From the NCBI RefSeq assembly GCF_037975245.1, contig NC_092579.1, positions 13,316,678 through 13,376,677 of the forward strand: a DNA stretch of 60,000 bases. The letters run 5' to 3'. The stretch comes from Apostichopus japonicus (taxonomy: Eukaryota; Echinodermata; Holothuroidea; Aspidochirotida; Stichopodidae). Shown in pieces: positions 12,324 through 23,560 of this stretch. The notes under the pieces are model-generated. The model did no database searches and was not told the origin of the DNA. It worked only from the letters and a program-made list of their open reading frames with translations. Within the stretch, counting starts at the first letter, position 1. Every line of letters starts with the position of its first letter. A program made the position numbers and the translations under genes.

Positions 12324-13800
12324 TGACTATTCGACTATATTAACGATTCCATTAGGTTAAAGCTCATCAAGTGAATGAAATAAAATGTATACTAGATATG
12401 TAGCCTATATATATTTGAGCGTTTCTTTATATTCGGTTTTTGAAACGACGTAGATCCGTCTGTCTGTATAGCTAGCTACATTGTAGTACATCATCTACAC
12501 CATATAAAAATCCTGGAGTAACATGGATATGTACGTCATTATAAACAAACTGCACCAATGCTGTTTAAAGAAGAAAAAATAAACAGAAAAATGGTGTACA
12601 GGAAAAAGTATACAAACAGACAATTAGTCTTTTTGAACGAAACTCACTTCATTTATGTTTATTTTTCTAAAACGCCAAAAAAAAAAAAAAAAAAATCAAC
12701 ATTCATCATATTGTAACTTGTATGTATCAACTGCGGTGTTTATAAGCATATATCTACACCTCGAAATATCACGTAGCCCTTGAAAAGAGCCAGAACCTGA
12801 TCATTTAGGAGGACCCAGTCTAGATCAGGGGGTACAAAACCTGTCTGTTTGTCGTCATAAAATGTGTAAATTGCGGCAATTGATGGCTTAAACCTCACAT
12901 CCGACGACATTTATTCATTCGTTATCTTCTCGATTCGTTGAGAAAAGGGGGTAGGCACTTGGAGACGAACAGTTTTGTTAGGTAAGTGTCGATAATGCCT
13001 TACATGACCCGCCTGCATTTGCGTTAAGTGAGGTGGGCGGGGTCGGGCGGGGGTTGGGGGGTAGGAAGGGGGTGATTGAGATAGGTTAAAGATAATCAGT
13101 ACATTCCCTTCAAATTCTAGCCAGATATAAAAATTTACTCAAATTCGAAATGACTTGTCTGGATGTCAAGATCCCCCCCCCCAGATCTTATGAGGCATTG
13201 AAACATAATGCAGTGGGTGGGTGTGGCGGGGGATCGGGGGGGGGGTGGCTGTAACCAAAAAAAGTGGTTGCACAATGCTCCTTAAAGTTTGAACAATAAT
13301 GATCTCTATTCGACGTATAGCATATTTTGAAGACAGCCCTTTCCGGTATACTAAGTCTTGTACGACAAACAAATTTAAACTCCCATAATGCAATTCGACG
13401 TCATCGTAACTTGCTTTCGTGCGTAAAAAACATCCGTAAGATCTCTTGGTGATATTGACCTACGAAGTGGATCTGCTCTACTTTGCCCATTTTTATCATA
13501 TTTTTATTTCTATTTTACTATTTTTATCTCTCACTTTTTTTTCTAAGCCACAACTATCATAATCATAAACGCTTGATGCCCTAATTCTCATAAATCTTGA
13601 TTCATCCTTATGATATAACTAATTTTGAATTTCGAATGCTTTACAAAAACTTTAAACTATGACTTTTCATGTATTTTTAAAATTTTCTATGTAAAAGATC
13701 ATTTACATACAGATTTACATAAATATCAGATTGGTAAATCTTAATAATGTAAATATGGTTTGAAAATTCAACGAAAACAACTTTATGAGTGTTTTGTTGA
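12324..13800. other. Non-coding stretch with G-rich blocks
   Basis: No gene is recognised. A G-rich block at about 13032-13072 has several GGG/GGGG runs and could form a G-quadruplex. C and G homopolymers lie near 13173 and 13237. Confidence 0.5.
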
Positions 13801-13808
13801 GGTTGATT
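13801..13808. repeat. Target site duplication, left
   Basis: GGTTGATT immediately precedes the MITE and is repeated exactly at 14176-14183. Confidence 0.95.
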
Positions 13809-14175
13809 CAGTGGCGTAGGAAGGAACTTTTGAGTGGGGGGGCTGAAGACTGATGGCCGACCTGGGGGAGGGGTCTAAGGGGAGGGGGTGTCCCCCTCCC
13901 CTTTGGAATTTTTTTGCATTTCCAGGTGGCCTCAGATGCAATTTGGTGCAATATAGCATACTTCAACCCACCCACTCCATTTTGTATATAATTTTGCATT
14001 TTCACCTGGCCTTAGATGCAATTTGGTGCTCCAAATGAGATTTTTTTTCTCATTTGGAAATGAAAAAGGGGTTTTCTGACTTGCGAAGCGGGGGGGCGGA
14101 ATGATACTTCCGCCCCTCCACATTTTTCACTGGGGGGGCTGGCGCCCCCCAGCCCCCCCGGTTCCTACGCCCTTG
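13809..14175 (+). mobile_element. hAT-like MITE, family A, copy 1
   Basis: This 367-bp non-autonomous element starts CAGTGGCGTAGGAA and ends TTCCTACGCCCTTG. The termini are near-perfect inverted repeats, and perfect 8-bp target duplications (GGTTGATT) flank it, as in hAT-type transposition. Inside are two direct copies of AGATGCAATTTGGTGC, a hairpin CCAAATGAGA / TCTCATTTGG around a T-run, and G/C-rich subterminal blocks such as CTGGGGGAGGGGTCTAAGG. No coding capacity is present. The same element lies inverted at 26860-27236. P-type elements also make 8-bp duplications, so the superfamily is inferred. Confidence 0.9.
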
Positions 14176-14183
14176 GGTTGATT
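14176..14183. repeat. Target site duplication, right
   Basis: Exact second copy of GGTTGATT, defining the right boundary of the MITE. Confidence 0.95.
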
Positions 14184-15480
14184 ATATGACTCTGGTATAT
14201 GACATTAGTGGTCTGTTTTTGACCATTCGATCTGTTGCTGGCACAGCGGGATGGGGTTGGGTGGGTGGGTGGATGGGTGGGGTGGAAAAGGAAGTGGGCG
14301 ATATTAAGTTAGGAAACTTACTAACAAGATGAATTTGATTTCTTTTTAAAGTGTGTGGAATTAAATTGTTCAAGACTTTAATATATGTATTGCAGCTGAG
14401 GGATGCAGATAATGGTGTTGCTCTTTTATCGAGACAAACGCTCCTCTTATGCACCCTATCTCTCACCGCACCCATGCACTATTCGGGACATATAGTTATA
14501 TGAAGGTGGTTGAGAGACACGTAGGGACCCAGGGACAATTGTATCACTGTCTACATTGTTCCTTTAAGTTGGTTTATGTTATGAAAATAAGAATACAATA
14601 TTGGAGTTTATCCCATAACTTTCAGTGTACCCACGAATTGACTCGGCTCCGGGATTTAGTATATTGTTTTCTTATGATTGTCTTCGGGGAGAGAGCTGGT
14701 GGGTATAGGGGGAGGGGGGTGAGAAGGGATAACGATGGTGGAATGGGGGACGGTGGCTAAGATGGTTCTAATTTAGGCAACCGTATACCAAACATGGCAA
14801 AAAGGGGTTGGTTTTCCCTTTCCATTCCTCGTCGTAAAGTAGCATCCGGGACAGTTAAACAATGCCAAGGCAATACATGTCGTCACTGCTCTGATTTGTG
14901 TGACGTCATCTGTTGTTCGCGAGAAAATATTGCTTCTTTATATTTCTTTACAAAAAAAAAGAATAAAAAAATGAAAGAAATCCGATGAAGATGAAACGTG
15001 TCTAGACTGTCCTATCACCTGCACTAGTTAAGGACTCTACCCGATGCATATATATACTCCCAAGTTTATTAACACCTGACTGACAGATGAGTCGACGCAG
15101 AAATTGGAAGATTATAACGTTAATTTGACATCTTCCGCGTCTAGTTTAAGACACACATCACGGATGCAAATTTGCATAAATTCATGATTAGCAAACCTGA
15201 GCTCCTGAGATAGTGGAAATTCACTGATGCATGTAAACGTTACCAATAGAAATACATCAACCATATAATATGAGAAGAATGGTCGAGATTGCCTTTATCT
15301 TCAAGTTCTTCATATTTTTATTCTGTCGTTTGACAAAAAAAGAAAGAGAAAGAGAAACTAAAATACAAAATACTTGAAAGTTCATTTCACATGAAATTTT
15401 ACCGGATAGAATGAAGATACCGTTGCGTTATTTTGTAGCAAGTTAATACAGTTTAAAGCAGCCGAGTGTGTTTTATTACA
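14184..15480. other. Non-coding stretch
   Basis: No gene is supported. A (GGGT)n-like G-rich tract at about 14248-14284 could form a G-quadruplex. The frames at 14449-14760 and 14182-14475 have no recognisable domains. Confidence 0.5.
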
Positions 15481-15485
15481 TGTAT

Positions 15486-15486
15486 G

Positions 15487-15518
<32 letters not shown>

Positions 15519-15563
15519 AATATATATATATATTTATATATATGTATATTTATATATATATAT

Positions 15564-15614
<51 letters not shown>
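15486..15614. repeat. (TA)n microsatellite, interrupted
   Basis: Long TA run with TTA/AAT interruptions. No SINE body is recognised on either side. Confidence 0.95.
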
Positions 15615-15615
<1 letters not shown>

Positions 15616-15616
<1 letters not shown>

Positions 15617-16315
15617 AAGAATAATGAAACGAATTATAGCATTACCCCTTGTTGTTAAGTAATTGTTTTTTTCCCGTTGACAAACGTCACATTGAAAGCA
15701 ACTGAAACGGAAACAACGTCTTAATGAACGGTCGAGATTACCGGGAGAAGATGTTGCGTTCAAATATGTTTATACAAGCAAATCTGTCCTTTCAGATTTC
15801 AACCAATTTTACGTCTACGTTCTTTCTCGTCAATTAATATATAATTTTTTTGAATGAGCGCTAAAAAATGATTCTACTAAGAAAGACGGGATTGGAAATA
15901 TAATTACTTTTTGGATAAAGCGTGATCATGGATGAAACCTACGTTTCATATCAAACATTTACCTATGTGCATTTAATAATCATTCGTAAGAACTCATACA
16001 ACAATAAATGGCTGCTAGATATTGTAAAACTGAAATTAATTTTCAAGATCTTATCCCAAATGTAGTATTTTGACCTTATAGGAAGGTGAACGCATGTATG
16101 TGGTATAGCTTTATGCTGAGTTTTCCGTACGAGGAAAGGATAAACAGGAACCTTATTGATTGATAGTGCTTGCAGATGGTGCATTCAGTTCTTTCAGATG
16201 GTATTGTACTCAGAAGTCATAAGTATATATTTACCCGTGGCGTGTGCCCGCAAGAATCACTCTGCATCTTCATTCAGAAAGAGGATGAAAAGAATATGTT
16301 CTTTTCTTTGTCATT
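15616..16315. other. Non-coding stretch
   Basis: No recognisable gene, RNA or transposon end between the TA microsatellite and the minisatellite. Confidence 0.6.
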
Positions 16316-17030
16316 TTGCTTTAGTACAATTGTACTTGCTTTGTGTTTAGAATAGCGGCAATTCTACTGGCTTTATGCTGAGAGTGGGCAATTCTACTTG
16401 CTTTGGTTTTAGAGTGGGGCAATTCAACGTGCTTTGGTCTTAGAGTGGGGCAATTCTACTTGCTATGTTTTTAGAGTCGGGCTATTCTACTTGCTTTGCT
16501 TTAAGAGTTGGAAATTTCTACTTGCTCTGTTTTTAGGGTGGGACAATTCTACTTGCTTTGCCTTAAGAGTGGGGCAATTCTACTTGCTTTCTTTTTAGAG
16601 TGGGGCAATTCAACGTGCTTTGGTTTCAGAGTGGGGCAGTTCTACTTGCTTTGTGTTTAGAGCAGGGGCAATTCTACTAGCTTTATGCTGAGAGTGGTTA
16701 ATTCTACTTGCTTTGTATTTAGAGTCGGGCAATTTTACTTGCTTTGCCTTAAGAGTGGTGCAATTCTACTTGCTATGTTTTTAGGGTGGGACAATTCTAC
16801 TTCCATATATGTTTTTAGAGTGGGACAGTTCTACTTGCTTTGGTTTTAGAATAGGGCGGCAATTCTAGTAGCTTTGTTTCTAGAGTGGGACAATTCTACG
16901 TGCTTTGGTTTCAGAGTGGGACAATTCTACGTGCTTTGGTTTCAGAGTGGGGTAATTCTACTTGCATTGTTTTTATAATGGGGCATATACTTGTTTTGCT
17001 TTTAGAGTGGGACAATTCTACTTGCTAGTT
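16316..17030 (+). repeat. ~31-bp minisatellite, about 23 units
   Basis: Head-to-tail repeats with a consensus close to GGGGCAATTCTACTTGC followed by TTTGGTTTTAGAGT. Units vary by point changes and small indels. A distinctive variant, GTGTTTAGA...CAATTCTACT(G/A)GCTTTATGCTGAGAG, occurs at 16343 and again at 16653. The offset is 310 bp, or ten units, suggesting a higher-order repeat. Another TTTTAGAATAGGGCGG variant lies near 16853. No coding frame runs through the array. Confidence 0.9.
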
Positions 17031-17698
17031 ACTAACTAATAATTTGTCAATATTACACTAGTATAGGCCTATCATAGAAGTATAGTGCTGTTTAGCTTGC
17101 CTAGTTCACGAGTATACCGTACACGCCGCGTGCATGGTACATGATGAGGTGTTGATGTTACTGATAAACATCGAGGCAAACTTGAACACATCAGATCAGT
17201 CGAAAATGAAGTGGAAAAGTGTTCTTGACAGCAGAATACTGCATCACGGTGAAATTTATAGACTTGTTCGGAAACTATTCAAGAAAAAATATGTTCGTGA
17301 GCTGTAAAATATATCAATTTATTACACGTGGCATAGATTGTTCAGCCGTTGAAGTTCATATAACGTTATATTACCTCGCAAGGAACTCTGTATGGGTCTC
17401 CCGTGTTTATGTTCCGATCTGATTATTCGAGAAACATTACATATTAAATTACTGGATTTTATTTCTTTCATTAAATATCTGTTGTGCTTGTTTTGGGGTT
17501 TTCCTTGAAAATTTCTGTCACAGTCACTCCTGATAAAGAAAATCAAATTTTCACGTGTTTATGTTGAAAATATATACATTCTCCTATACAGGCTCTTTAG
17601 TGGATAAGCAGTTTGCTAACAGTTTTATTTTATTTTGAAAATATATTATGACAGAGGGAAAAAGGTATGAAATGAATGTACAGATATGTTATTATAGA

Positions 17699-17700
<2 letters not shown>
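17031..17700. other. Non-coding stretch
   Basis: No supported gene. The short frames at 17219-17422 and 17322-17546 are not recognisable proteins. The octamer TAGGCCTA occurs at 17064. Confidence 0.6.

Positions 17701-17744
<44 letters not shown>
17701..17744. repeat. (TA)n microsatellite
   Basis: Pure TA run, directly followed by a TAGGCCTA octamer. Confidence 0.95.
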
Positions 17745-17746
<2 letters not shown>

Positions 17747-17750
17747 CCTA

Positions 17751-18892
17751 TATACGTTCCGAAATTTTACGACAACAAAATAAAAAATATAAATATAAAA
17801 GTAAAATAAAAGTAGCGAAACGAAAATGCGGGTATAACTTACAGCTTTCGTACTAACATTTCTTTTTATGACAATCATAATTTGTTTTCGTTTTATCCCC
17901 ATTTGTCCATCATTCACGGAGTTTGTCGCGCGTGAACTGAGAAAATGTTGAATTTCGTCTTACCATATACATGCAATGGTATCCGATACTGATTTTACCA
18001 TTGGAGCTATAGTGGGAGATTGTGTTCTTAATTTAAATAGTCTGTCAATAGGCCATGATATTTTGAGACAGACTTTCCGCGGAAAATGACTTTGACTACA
18101 GCCAGTATTTTCACAGTTAAATATCATCTAGTGATAGCTCTTCCTTCATAACTTTAAATTTCTGAGAGATCTGAGTGGAAGTTTATGTGAAAGTATCAGC
18201 TGATTAGTTACTCACTATATACATCAAGCCATGATAGATGTACAGGTTTTCCTCGTTACCGATTGACCTTTTGACCTATTGCGTAATAATCCACACGGCG
18301 TATAACTGCCAAGTAGTTTACTAAGTTTGACCATGCCCGAATATCGTAACGATTCTATTTCTCTCATTCATTACATAATTTATCAACCACCCCATACCTC
18401 CCACACCTCTCTTCTAAGTTTCCTTGTTTAAGATTGTCCTTGTCAACAAATGTATTCTAAAAAGGTGTTCAATCCATTTTTAAGGAAATTTAGTTTGACA
18501 CATTTTAATCTATAAGCCTACTGTCCGAAATCCATTTTGAGGTACCTAACTCCATTACTCTAGACCCGAGGATATTTTTTCAATTTTATTACAAGAAATA
18601 ACGCAGACCGCTATGTTAATTACGACATGTCCAAATTGTTTTAAAGGGTATATATACTTATTCAAATGACAATCATAAATTTTACTCAATTTGCTGTGAG
18701 GGTTTTTAGTTCTGTAATTTGTTACTTGTGCTTCAGTTTGCTAATCCAAACTACAGATCCATATAAACTGGATAAGATTAATGACCAATTTGGAACGACA
18801 AGAGTGCCAAATTAGTCCCGTTTCGAAAATTTTCGTGGAATTCGACCTTTTTCGGTCGACCTTTTCGGTCTTCATCATTCACGAAAGAAATC

Positions 18893-18894
<2 letters not shown>
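17751..18894. other. Non-coding stretch
   Basis: No supported gene or RNA. Near 18840-18870 there is a short local repeat of TTTTTCGGTC / TTTTCGGTC. Confidence 0.6.
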
Positions 18895-19349
<455 letters not shown>

Positions 19350-19350
19350 T

Positions 19351-21264
19351 TCAATTCAATTCAATTCATAAGACTTTATTTCAATCTCTCGCATTAAAGT
19401 ATGCAATTATGACAATAGACGTGGGTAAATGTACAAGAGAACAAGAGATTGAGGAGTGCCAACAAGAAGCTCTGCAGAGCTTGTTTACGTTGACACCCCT
19501 TTACAAATAAAATATAGAATGAAAGCTTAAGTATACAGAGAAAACAGAACAAAGATGGCAAAGAAAGGAAAATACAAAATCAATGATAGCTTGATATAAG
19601 ATACTCTTTAAGACGTTTTTTGAAGGTGTTCAAACTTTTACAACCAGTAATAGTAGTAGGGAGGGAATTCCAAAGTTTTACGCCGACATAACGAATACCA
19701 AGTTGTGCAGACCTAAGTCTAAAGTAAGGAACAGTCAATTGATTTGGCGCACGGTTGGGATAAGGATCGTTACGTAACTGAAAATAGTTGCGAAAAGTCG
19801 ACGGAGCATTATCATGTAACCAATAGAAAATAAAAATACCAACATAGTAACGATTTATATCATAGATACTAAGAGCGTTAAGAGTAGTAAACAGGGGTGC
19901 TGTATGCTGGAGGTAATCCGCATTACAAATATAACGAATGGCTCTCTTTTGAAGTAAGTAAAGGGGTTGAATTCTAGAGGCATGGGTACTGCCCCAAATA
20001 ACATTACAATATGTAAGAAAGGGAAGTATGAGTGTATTATACAAAGTGACCAATGTGCTTCTGGGAATGATTTGGCGAAGTCTATTAAGAACTCCAGCGC
20101 CTTTAGACACTTTCATACAAATATTCTGAATATGATTATTCCAAGAAAGATGATTATCTATATAAACCCCAAGAAATTTAGTAGTCTTAGACAGCATAAC
20201 ATCAACACCGCAAAGTCTGATACTATTAATGTTAGGATTTAAGTGCTTTGAAGGTGTACTAAACACAATAGAGGTAGTTTTCTTAACATTTAGTGACAAT
20301 TTATTTGCACAAAACCAATCATGAATATATGTAAACTCATTCTGTATAGTATCCAATAGAAAATTAATGTCATTACTGGAAAAGAACAGGTTGGTATCAT
20401 CAGCATAAGAGATTATATGAAATGTGTTGCTGGCTCTATAGAGGTCATTAACATAAATTATAAACAACAATGGACCAATTATGGACCCTTGAGGAACACC
20501 ACACTTAATTGGCTTAGAATCAGAATTTATATTATTAATAACAACAAACTGGTGACGATCAGCAAGATAGCTTTTGAACCACTGAAGTACAGTTCCCCGG
20601 ATTCCATAATGACTAAGTTTTTCAAGTAAAATGTTATGGTCAAGGGTATCAAACGCCTTCGACAGATCCAGAAATATACCAGAAGCATACTGATTATTTT
20701 CGAAAGCTTCCATAACTTTACAAGTAAAATGTAAAATAGCATGTGTAGTTGAGCGGCCAGGAAGGAAACCAAATTGATAGTTATACAGTAAATTATGCTT
20801 AGCAATAAAGTTATAAAACCGTGAGAACATTATTTTTTCGATTACCTTGGAGAAACATGGGAGAACTGAAATGGGTCTATAATTATTCACGGATTCCTTT
20901 TCACCGGCCTTAAAGACAGGAACAACTCGAGCTATTTTTAAAGATGTGGGAACAACACCAAGCTCAAAAGAGAGATTACAAAGATATGTGAGTGGAATAC
21001 ATAATGAATGGGCAACATGTTTTACAATAATAGCAGAAACACCATCAAAACCAGCAGCGGATGGCTTGAGTGATAGAAGTACTTTAAGGACCTCATCTCT
21101 TGTTGCAGGAATAATGAATAAAGAGTCAATGACTGGTGCTTGCAGGTACATTTTGTAGTGAGAATTAACATTAGGAATCTTATGTTGAGTGGCTGGACCA
21201 ATAGTAGTAAAATAATCATTAAAAATGTTTCCAATATCCAATGGATTAGAAAAACTGACCCCCT
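19351..21264 (-). mobile_element. CR1/L2-type LINE, 5' truncated
   Basis: Read on the minus strand, the element enters at 21264 in the middle of ORF2, runs through the reverse transcriptase to a stop at 19580, and has a roughly 200-bp 3' UTR. The 3' UTR holds a short GCTCTGCAGAGC palindrome and an AATAAAG near its end. The element finishes in TTGAATTGAATTGAATTG-type pentamer repeats, the kind of short tandem 3' end typical of CR1/L2-group elements. The endonuclease domain and 5' UTR are missing. The frame is intact, so the insertion is probably young. It lies between TA/GATA repeats on both sides. Confidence 0.85.
19580..21264 (-). CDS. LINE reverse transcriptase (partial ORF2)
   Basis: About 561 residues of a non-LTR reverse transcriptase, which copies element RNA into DNA at a nicked target. 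The open frame extends upstream into microsatellite and SINE DNA as far as 21403 (607 codons), and the numbering below counts from that point. LINE sequence starts at about residue 47. Visible motifs are PSAAGFDG (114-121), VPVFKAG (161-167), NYRPIS (174-179), GFLPGRST (212-219), LDLSKAFD with the first catalytic Asp (245-252), GVPQGSIIGP (302-311) and YADD with the catalytic Asp pair (333-336). A long C-terminal thumb and connection region follows, with LGVYID and YVGVKLWNSLP-like blocks typical of CR1/L2/Jockey-group proteins. The apurinic endonuclease domain is absent because of 5' truncation, so this copy cannot mobilise itself. There is no frameshift or stop. The exact clade needs a phylogeny. 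Confidence 0.9.
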
Positions 21265-21301
21265 GATATATATATATATATAGATAGATAGATAGATATA
21301 T
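21265..21301. repeat. (TA)n/(TAGA)n between SINE tail and LINE
   Basis: A short TA run followed by TAGA units. It joins the SINE tail at about 21300 to the truncated LINE 5' end. It is the counterpart of the GATA tract on the other side of the LINE. Confidence 0.85.
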
Positions 21302-21425
21302 CGTAGTGTAAATCGTAGTGAGTTGGAAAATCAAGAACAGTGAAAAAACTTCCAGCCTCCACCGGGATTCGAACCCGGGCCTCCCGCTTTTGTATGCGGA
21401 CACCCTAACAACAAGGCTATGGACA
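21302..21425 (-). mobile_element. tRNA-derived SINE, copy 3 (most complete head)
   Basis: On the minus strand the head carries an A box close to TAGCCTTGTTGTTAGGG, a TCCGC...GCGGG arm and a perfect B box GGTTCGAATCCC inside a T-arm-like CCGGG...CCCGG (about 21361-21379). The same body as the copies near 3.6 and 4.0 kb follows: GGAGGCTGGAAG, CACTGTTCTTGATTTTCC and AACTCACTACGATTTACAC. The tail leads into TATC/TA repeats. The T-arm resembles a tRNA, but there is no 3' acceptor pairing and the body continues directly, so this is a SINE and not a tRNA gene. Confidence 0.85.
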
Positions 21426-22715
21426 AATTTTGTTACAGAAAGAAATTAAACGTATACACAAATTGAAAAAAAATTGTAGAAGATTGGTCTCCCAAAATAA
21501 CGTAGAATTAATATCATTTATAAGTAGGTTAATTCATGTCAAGTTGAATACAGTTGCACCGAATTTCCGAGAGGGGGCGGGGGGGGGGGGGTCTTCAATT
21601 AATTCAATGTTTCATCACTTAGATACAGCAGATATATGATACTATTTATTGCAATGGCAACCCGGAAGCGTTCAGTCATCTTAGGGATTGTGACATACCG
21701 AGGAAAAACTAATAACTTACTATAGTTTAGTGTTGAATGTTTTCTTGGTTTTTATAGGAATCGTGGCATTTCTGATCAGTGAACTATACGGTAAATCGAC
21801 GGGAGGTAAATGATAACCACAGCATCGCCCTCTTTCTCTCTCTCTCTTTTCTTGAAAATAAAGCGCAGACAAACATAATCAAAATTGGACTATCTTTATA
21901 GAAGATCTTTATGGTCAAATTATGGTCATATATGTTATTCTGTAAACAACGACATTACCGAACTCATACGTATGCCCACGCTGCGGTCTGAATTCGAAAA
22001 CTAAAATTAAATTTCCAACTAAATTTATTTTATATTGTGTTTTATTACATTGAAAGCTAAGTTGTTTTGTATTTATATAGTATTGCATCCATATATCCAC
22101 AAAGATGCAAAACAGCCATTTCAATTGTTAGAGTGTTTGCCATATTGGCTCTTGACTATGTTATGATATCAGGGCAAATGTCACGCAAGTTCACGCAACA
22201 CTCAATGTATATTTTATCCAATGATGGAGAAGACGAACTGGAGATATAATAGGTAATCATAATTATTGTCATTTTTTTTATTATTTCATGGCACCAACTA
22301 TCCATAACCAATTTTTGACTTTATTAGTATTCCTGTATTTTCATAAATTAATCGATTAATCTATATATATATATATATATTATGCATATTTGAATTTAGT
22401 GGCACTTTTACCAATGTGCTACTCAAGAGAACTCAAAATGATGTGCACTCGGTACGACGTTCCTTACTCCTTGTCCACTGACACCCACCACACAACCCAC
22501 TTTCCCTTCTCCTATACAGAATAGCCCATGACTCACAAAAAGAGGCTTTGGTACCCTTTAGTTCATACCCAGCCACAACTCCCCACTCCAACCCCACCTC
22601 CCCCCCCCTCCGCCTCCTCTTCTCTCACCCCACCCCTGCTATCCCTTGATAATCCCAAACTGCAACAGATGGGAAGATCGATATGCTGGGTTAAGTTGCA
22701 GTGATTGGCGGAGCT
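21426..22715. other. Non-coding stretch
   Basis: No supported gene. It holds a G-run near 21577, a small TCTC tract near 21834-21848 and a short (TA)n at 22364-22381. Confidence 0.6.
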
Positions 22716-22723
22716 GTCTATAG
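22716..22723. repeat. Target site duplication, left
   Basis: GTCTATAG, repeated exactly at 23194-23201. Confidence 0.95.
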
Positions 22724-23193
22724 CACTGGGTTTCCCTAACTTTATCCCCACGAACCCCCTGTGTATGTCAGAGTTGTCCACGAACCCCCAACTTTTCGAG
22801 ACACGATCTGAGTCATTATTATACAATATGCATAACAGTGCTTCGTAAAAGATGAAGTTCATAGTGTAATATTGTAATCAAAAAACAAGAGATGAACAAA
22901 TATTTATTGGAAACTTATCACGCATCGATCACCCATGACAAACGATAAGACGGATGCTCCTGTTTTGTTAATCACATGCACGGTACGGTAATAATATGGC
23001 AACATATGCGTATGGAACGCGAAAAGAGTTTGTCGATAGGTACGACTTTTGTACATTACTAAATTATATGATATATCAGATTTTAGTTCAACAAAAAGTA
23101 CTCTAGTTTAGACTGTCAGAAACGTCTCACGAACCCCCTGGGATGGACTGACGCACCCCTGGGGGTTTATGCACCCCAGTTAGGGAACCCCTG
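22724..23193. mobile_element. hAT-like MITE, family B
   Basis: A 470-bp element whose left end CACTGGGTTTCCCTAAC is the imperfect inverse of its right end GTTAGGGAACCCCTG. Perfect 8-bp GTCTATAG duplications flank it, as expected for hAT transposition. CACGAACCCCC blocks recur near both ends, at about 22750, 22780 and 23129, the last as ACGAACCCCCTGG. The middle is AT-rich with no coding capacity. It is a single copy in this window. Confidence 0.9.
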
Positions 23194-23201
23194 GTCTATA
23201 G
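23194..23201. repeat. Target site duplication, right
   Basis: Exact second copy of GTCTATAG. Confidence 0.95.
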
Positions 23202-23368
23202 GGTCAGTCACACACGTACGTATAATCTAACTATCATTGCAGACCTAAGTAGAAAGATTATAATCTTTACTAACTGTTGCAGCTATTTGATTATTAACAG
23301 TCTTGAGATTTAATCGTGCTAGCCTAGGTTAGCTATAAGCCTGCAGGGTCCAGGTAAAAGCAGTCTGC

Positions 23369-23560
23369 TAAACGCTAGGCTCCATCCATTGGAGGTTGAT
23401 GAACTCTAAAACTAATCAGGTTAAAGTTTATAAACCCTAGATCCAGTCAGTGAAGGTTGCCAAATCCTTGGCCAGTGCATAGGTTTGGAAAACTTGGAGG
23501 GGCCATGATTCAGTGCATGTTAAAAACCATAGATTCATTCAGTGTAGGTGATTAAGGTTA
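23369..23560. repeat. Degenerate tandem repeat
   Basis: Three related blocks begin AAACGCTAGGCTCC (about 23369), AAACCCTAGATCC (about 23432) and AAACCATAGATTC (about 23524). Each is followed by a CAGT/CATT...GGAGGTTG-like stretch. Spacing is uneven (about 62 and 92 bp), so the array is old or has indels. Confidence 0.6.

Noticed and set aside
16316-17030. CRISPR-like array
   Set aside because: Repeats are contiguous and imperfect with no unique spacers, in eukaryotic DNA. It is a minisatellite.
19967-21234. Several open frames overlapping the LINE on both strands
   Set aside because: They are shadows of the reverse transcriptase frame at 19580-21264.
21361-21425. Possible tRNA gene (good B box and T-arm)
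   Set aside because: No acceptor-stem pairing, an abnormal anticodon arm, and the sequence continues into a body shared with other SINE copies.
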